From: ARS1285 sp039796495
GTDB lineage: Archaea > Nanobdellota > Nanobdellia > Pacearchaeales > GW2011-AR1
Length of the DNA stretch: 8,155 bases
Direction of reading: 5' to 3'
NCBI GenBank assembly: GCA_039796495.1
Contig: JBDKJQ010000020.1
Coordinates: forward strand, 1-8,155
The translations under genes and the position numbers were made by a program. The notes beneath the pieces are model-generated. The model did not search any database. It saw only the letters and a list, made by a program, of their open reading frames with translations, and was not told where the DNA came from. This document shows positions 5,881 through 8,155 of this stretch, in pieces (within the stretch, counting starts at the first letter, position 1; the number at the start of each line of letters is the position of its first letter).

Positions 5881-6660
5881 TTAGCGTCTGAGCTTTACGT
5901 ACCCCTCTTCCTTCGGGGTATTCCATTCTCCAGATTCTGCGGTGAATTTTACTGAAACTGCTTTGCAGATAAATATCGAATTGAAAGATGTGATAGAACG
6001 CTCCATGACTTCGAATCCAACACAACCAAGCATTGACTCGATGCAACTGGGACTCATTCCCCAAAACCAGTTTCCATAGCCATTTTCTGGCTCATATGGA
6101 CCAGTAATAGCTTTCTGGCTTCCAATGCCTCTGTCCCAGATCTTTCTCTGGTTTTTATTCAGAAAAGGGTAGAATACAGCTGTATTTTTGAAACCAGGCA
6201 TTTCTGGCACAGAAGCAGTATTGAGGATTAGAGTTTCCCTAGTAATGGTTCGTAAGCTGGCGAGGAGATGTACTGGATCAGGCGTATGATACAGAACTCC
6301 AGAGCACAATACTACATCACACAGGCCAATTTTTTGTGATGTTTCCAAAAGATTAATGTCACCTTGAAAAAACTGTACTTTGGAATTCCTTCGTGCCTGT
6401 TCATCCAAGAATTCCTTATTTGCAGGATAGACATCTACTGCAATAATTTTTGTTGCTCCCGATTCCTCAGCAATGAACGAGTTTAGGCCATTTATACCCC
6501 ATAAGGCACCAATGTCTGCAAATGATTTGTTAGGCGCATATTTTCGTACTAGTTCAATATTACTGATCTGTTCATTGCACCCCAAAGTTTTTCTGGTTTT
6601 GCGAACCAGTCTTTTGATCAATCGGCTATTTTGCGCAAGTATGCGGATTTTATGAAACAT
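5881..6660 (-). CDS. Class I SAM-dependent methyltransferase, CmoB/DUF1698-like
   Basis: The 259-aa protein has a basic leader (1-30) and a methyltransferase domain. Seen: SFADIGALWGINGLNS at 46-61 as motif I, with ALWG in place of the usual GxGxG; IIAVDVYP at 72-79, the acidic SAM-ribose position; FFQGDINLL at 97-105; and CSGVLYHTPDPVHLLASLRT at 119-138, a stretch strongly like the GVLYH-R-P-x-HL segment of CmoB/DUF1698 proteins. A conserved-looking C-terminal block, NGYGNWFWGMSPSCIESML at 193-211, matches the NWW-x-P-x-x-L-x-x-ML region of glycan-locus relatives. Because it lacks the long CmoB N-terminal region and lies among glycan genes, I infer a sugar or glycan methyltransferase rather than a tRNA enzyme. 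Its gaps to neighbours are 55 and 35 bases, without strong ribosome sites. Confidence 0.84.
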   Translation of the reverse strand: MFHKIRILAQNSRLIKRLVRKTRKTLGCNEQISNIELVRKYAPNKSFADIGALWGINGLNSFIAEESGATKIIAVDVYPANKEFLDEQARRNSKVQFFQGDINLLETSQKIGLCDVVLCSGVLYHTPDPVHLLASLRTITRETLILNTASVPEMPGFKNTAVFYPFLNKNQRKIWDRGIGSQKAITGPYEPENGYGNWFWGMSPSCIESMLGCVGFEVMERSITSFNSIFICKAVSVKFTAESGEWNTPKEEGYVKLRR

Positions 6661-6715
6661 GGTTGTTGAGTTCAGCTAAACGTTTTTAGGTCTTTACCAT
6701 ATTAGCTTATATTGG

Positions 6716-7639
6716 TTATTTATTCCAGATAAATTCTGGTTTTCTCTGAGTATTTTTTATGCGCATCCAGTTTTCTGATATTTCTACAAGCTTCGGCCAC
6801 TGTTTTTCAAATGGGATGGCAGCCAAGTCATTTTTCAATGAGCCTGTTCTACTTGTCATGTCATGTAATTTGTTGGCAATAATTTTTAGTTTTTGAATAA
6901 TTAATGGTTCAGGATTTTTATTCAAGTAGAATTTGCTCAACCTCTCAGTGAGTTTCTTTGTCCTTTTCATGAAGACCATACTGACGCTCTGCGGATTGCT
7001 GATATTGACGTATGAGTAGCCTGTGCACCAGGCCATCTTGACTCGTCCAGCGCTTGTACGCAGTGAGAACTCAATATCCGGTCCTGGAAACAGGGGGTTC
7101 CAAAAGCCCACAACTGGCAAGGAGGATTTTCGGAACATTACTCCCAGATCACAATAAAAGAAAGGTCTGTGGTTGGCTTGCCATTTTTTGTAAAAATTAA
7201 CATATTCAAGAGCGCGAACTATTTGAAGAGGATCTTGTTCTACGAGCGACCTAGAAGGATCGTTCAAAGAACCGCCCTCCGTGTTGACAAGGTCAATGTC
7301 TGGATGCTCAAGCATAAACTTTTTGCAGGTTTGTATGGCAGAGTAATCAAAAGCATCGTCATCACTAAGATATTTGATCAGGCTACCGCGCGCTTTTAGA
7401 ACTAGTTTATTTAGTGCATGAGCCAGGCCATAATCAGGTTCTGAGATGAAGTAATCAATTTGTTTTCTCGATAATATTTCAGATAGGAACTCTTTCGTTC
7501 CATCACTTGACGCTCCATCTGCAACTAGGATCTCCTCGTCAGGTTTTTTGTTGGTTATCAATTTTTCGAGACCATTTTTCAAATAAGGCAGTTTGTTCTT
7601 GGTCGCAATGATGTATGAGACTGTAATATTGTCTGACAT
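6716..7639 (-). CDS. GT2 family glycosyltransferase, second copy of a tandem pair
   Basis: From the ATG at 7639 the protein has 307 residues. Seen: VSYIIATKNKLPYL at 7-20, the first strand of a GT-A fold; VADGASSDGT at 39-48; SEPDYGLAHALNKLV at 66-80, with the Y/D-x-G-x-x-x-A-x-N pattern typical of WcaA-like GT2 enzymes; and the metal-binding LSDDDAFD at 91-98. After the core, residues 145-307 form a C-terminal region closely matched by the preceding gene, including LGVMFRKSSLPVVGFW at 165-180 and KFYLN at 236-240. The enzyme probably adds a sugar from a nucleotide donor to a lipid-linked glycan in the cytoplasm. A longer frame starting with TTG at 7684 exists but would overlap the upstream gene by 41 bases; the ATG lies 4 bases after that gene's stop and just before the canonical first strand, so I prefer it. 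Confidence 0.88.
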   Translation of the reverse strand: MSDNITVSYIIATKNKLPYLKNGLEKLITNKKPDEEILVADGASSDGTKEFLSEILSRKQIDYFISEPDYGLAHALNKLVLKARGSLIKYLSDDDAFDYSAIQTCKKFMLEHPDIDLVNTEGGSLNDPSRSLVEQDPLQIVRALEYVNFYKKWQANHRPFFYCDLGVMFRKSSLPVVGFWNPLFPGPDIEFSLRTSAGRVKMAWCTGYSYVNISNPQSVSMVFMKRTKKLTERLSKFYLNKNPEPLIIQKLKIIANKLHDMTSRTGSLKNDLAAIPFEKQWPKLVEISENWMRIKNTQRKPEFIWNK

Positions 7640-7643
7640 AATA

Positions 7644-8155
7644 TTATGAAAGGAATTCAACTTTTTTGTCCCGATTCTTTTCAACTAGCCATCTCTCCGC
7701 CTCATCATATAGATCTTTCCATGATGTAGAAATATTATGCTGAGCCTGGTCTTTATTGAATATTCTTAGAGTAATGATATTCCGAATAAATTTTTTAGTT
7801 TTGGCGATTACGACATTAGGTGAATCTTCGTTCAAATAAAATTTTCTCAATCGTAACGTTTCCTCACGCATTCTTTTCATATTATTCATAGTGACACCCT
7901 CCGGAGTCCTGATAAAAACAAAAGAAGGATTTAGGCACCAAGCGAGCCTGGCTTTGCCAGCGGTGACTCGAAAAGTGTATTCTGCGTCTGCATTCTTGAA
8001 TGATATATCCCAAAAACCAAGTAGAGGTAGGGAAGACCTCCTGAACATGATGCCAAGAACTGCGAATTCAAAAGGGGTATGATTTTTTTTCCATGTACGA
8101 TAATTGTTGGCATATCCAGCCACTTGGAGCAGGGTAAGTTTATCGGCAGTAAGGT
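7644..8155 (-). CDS. GT2 family glycosyltransferase, first copy of the tandem pair (5' end outside the window)
   Basis: The frame is open to the right edge, so the GTG at 8123 is not the start; 170 residues are visible. They correspond to the C-terminal half of the next gene. Seen: LGIMFRRSSLPLLGFWD, about 20 residues into the visible homologous block, VTAGKARLAWC, PEGVTMNNMKRM and RKFYLN, all with counterparts at the same spacing in the neighbour, and a W-x-x-L-(6-7)-W closing segment (WKDLYDEAERW) near the C-terminus. By hand alignment about half of 95 positions are identical. The GT-A catalytic half with the DDG and DxD motifs lies beyond the window, so the family assignment rests on the paralogue. 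It ends 4 bases before the ATG of the second copy. Confidence 0.8.
   Translation of the reverse strand, partial: LTADKLTLLQVAGYANNYRTWKKNHTPFEFAVLGIMFRRSSLPLLGFWDISFKNADAEYTFRVTAGKARLAWCLNPSFVFIRTPEGVTMNNMKRMREETLRLRKFYLNEDSPNVVIAKTKKFIRNIITLRIFNKDQAQHNISTSWKDLYDEAERWLVEKNRDKKVEFLS

Noticed and set aside
5881..6660. tRNA wobble-uridine carboxymethyltransferase (cmoB) identity
   Set aside because: Only the methyltransferase core is similar; the CmoB N-terminal region is absent and all neighbours are glycan genes.
6674..6707. Inverted repeat AGCTAA...TTAGCT in the 55-base gap between the GT2 and CmoB-like genes
   Set aside because: Only six AT-rich pairs with a 22-base loop and no T run placed for termination; expected by chance in this composition.
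1..8155. CRISPR arrays, tRNA/rRNA genes, transposases, integrases, defence or toxin genes
   Set aside because: I looked on both strands and saw no spaced repeats, clover-leaf candidates or proteins of these kinds; the window is almost fully occupied by glycan genes.

Overview
The window is bacterial, AT-rich DNA that is almost entirely protein-coding. Everything recognisable belongs to a cell-surface glycan locus (O-antigen, capsule or glycosylation type): membrane and soluble glycosyltransferases, a sugar/alcohol-phosphate nucleotidyltransferase, and an unusually large set of different SAM-dependent methyltransferases. TGA is used as a stop (ends at 2587 and 5081), which argues against code-25 lineages. 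Few genes have a strong Shine-Dalgarno sequence. I cannot name the organism; short gaps, ATGA overlaps and GT2-methyltransferase fusions are common in uncultivated bacterial lineages, but that is a weak hint only.

Layout. Positions 1-4140 form one plus-strand run that enters from the left edge: the C-terminal end of a GT-C type membrane glycosyltransferase; a GT2 (polyprenyl-phosphate-sugar synthase-like)/methyltransferase fusion that overlaps it by 32 bases; a small HIGH-motif nucleotidyltransferase; a Methyltransf_24-like methyltransferase joined by an ATGA overlap; and a further methyltransferase. Positions 4164-8155 form a convergent minus-strand run entering from the right edge. Read in its own direction it holds two tandem paralogous GT2 glycosyltransferases (the first cut by the window edge), a CmoB/DUF1698-like methyltransferase, a DUF268-type methyltransferase-like protein, and a GT11-like (fucosyltransferase-type) glycosyltransferase. 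The two runs meet tail to tail across about 23 bases with no obvious terminator. No RNA genes, CRISPR, insertion sequences or clear promoters are visible.

How the genes may work together (inference): the GT2 and GT11-like enzymes would build an oligosaccharide, the nucleotidyltransferase would supply one activated sugar or polyol, the DPM1-like GT2 domain would load a polyprenyl-phosphate donor for the adjacent GT-C enzyme, and up to five methyltransferase domains would place methyl groups on the glycan. The most notable points are the GT2-methyltransferase fusion, the tandem GT2 duplication, and five methyltransferase domains of different types within about 6 kb.
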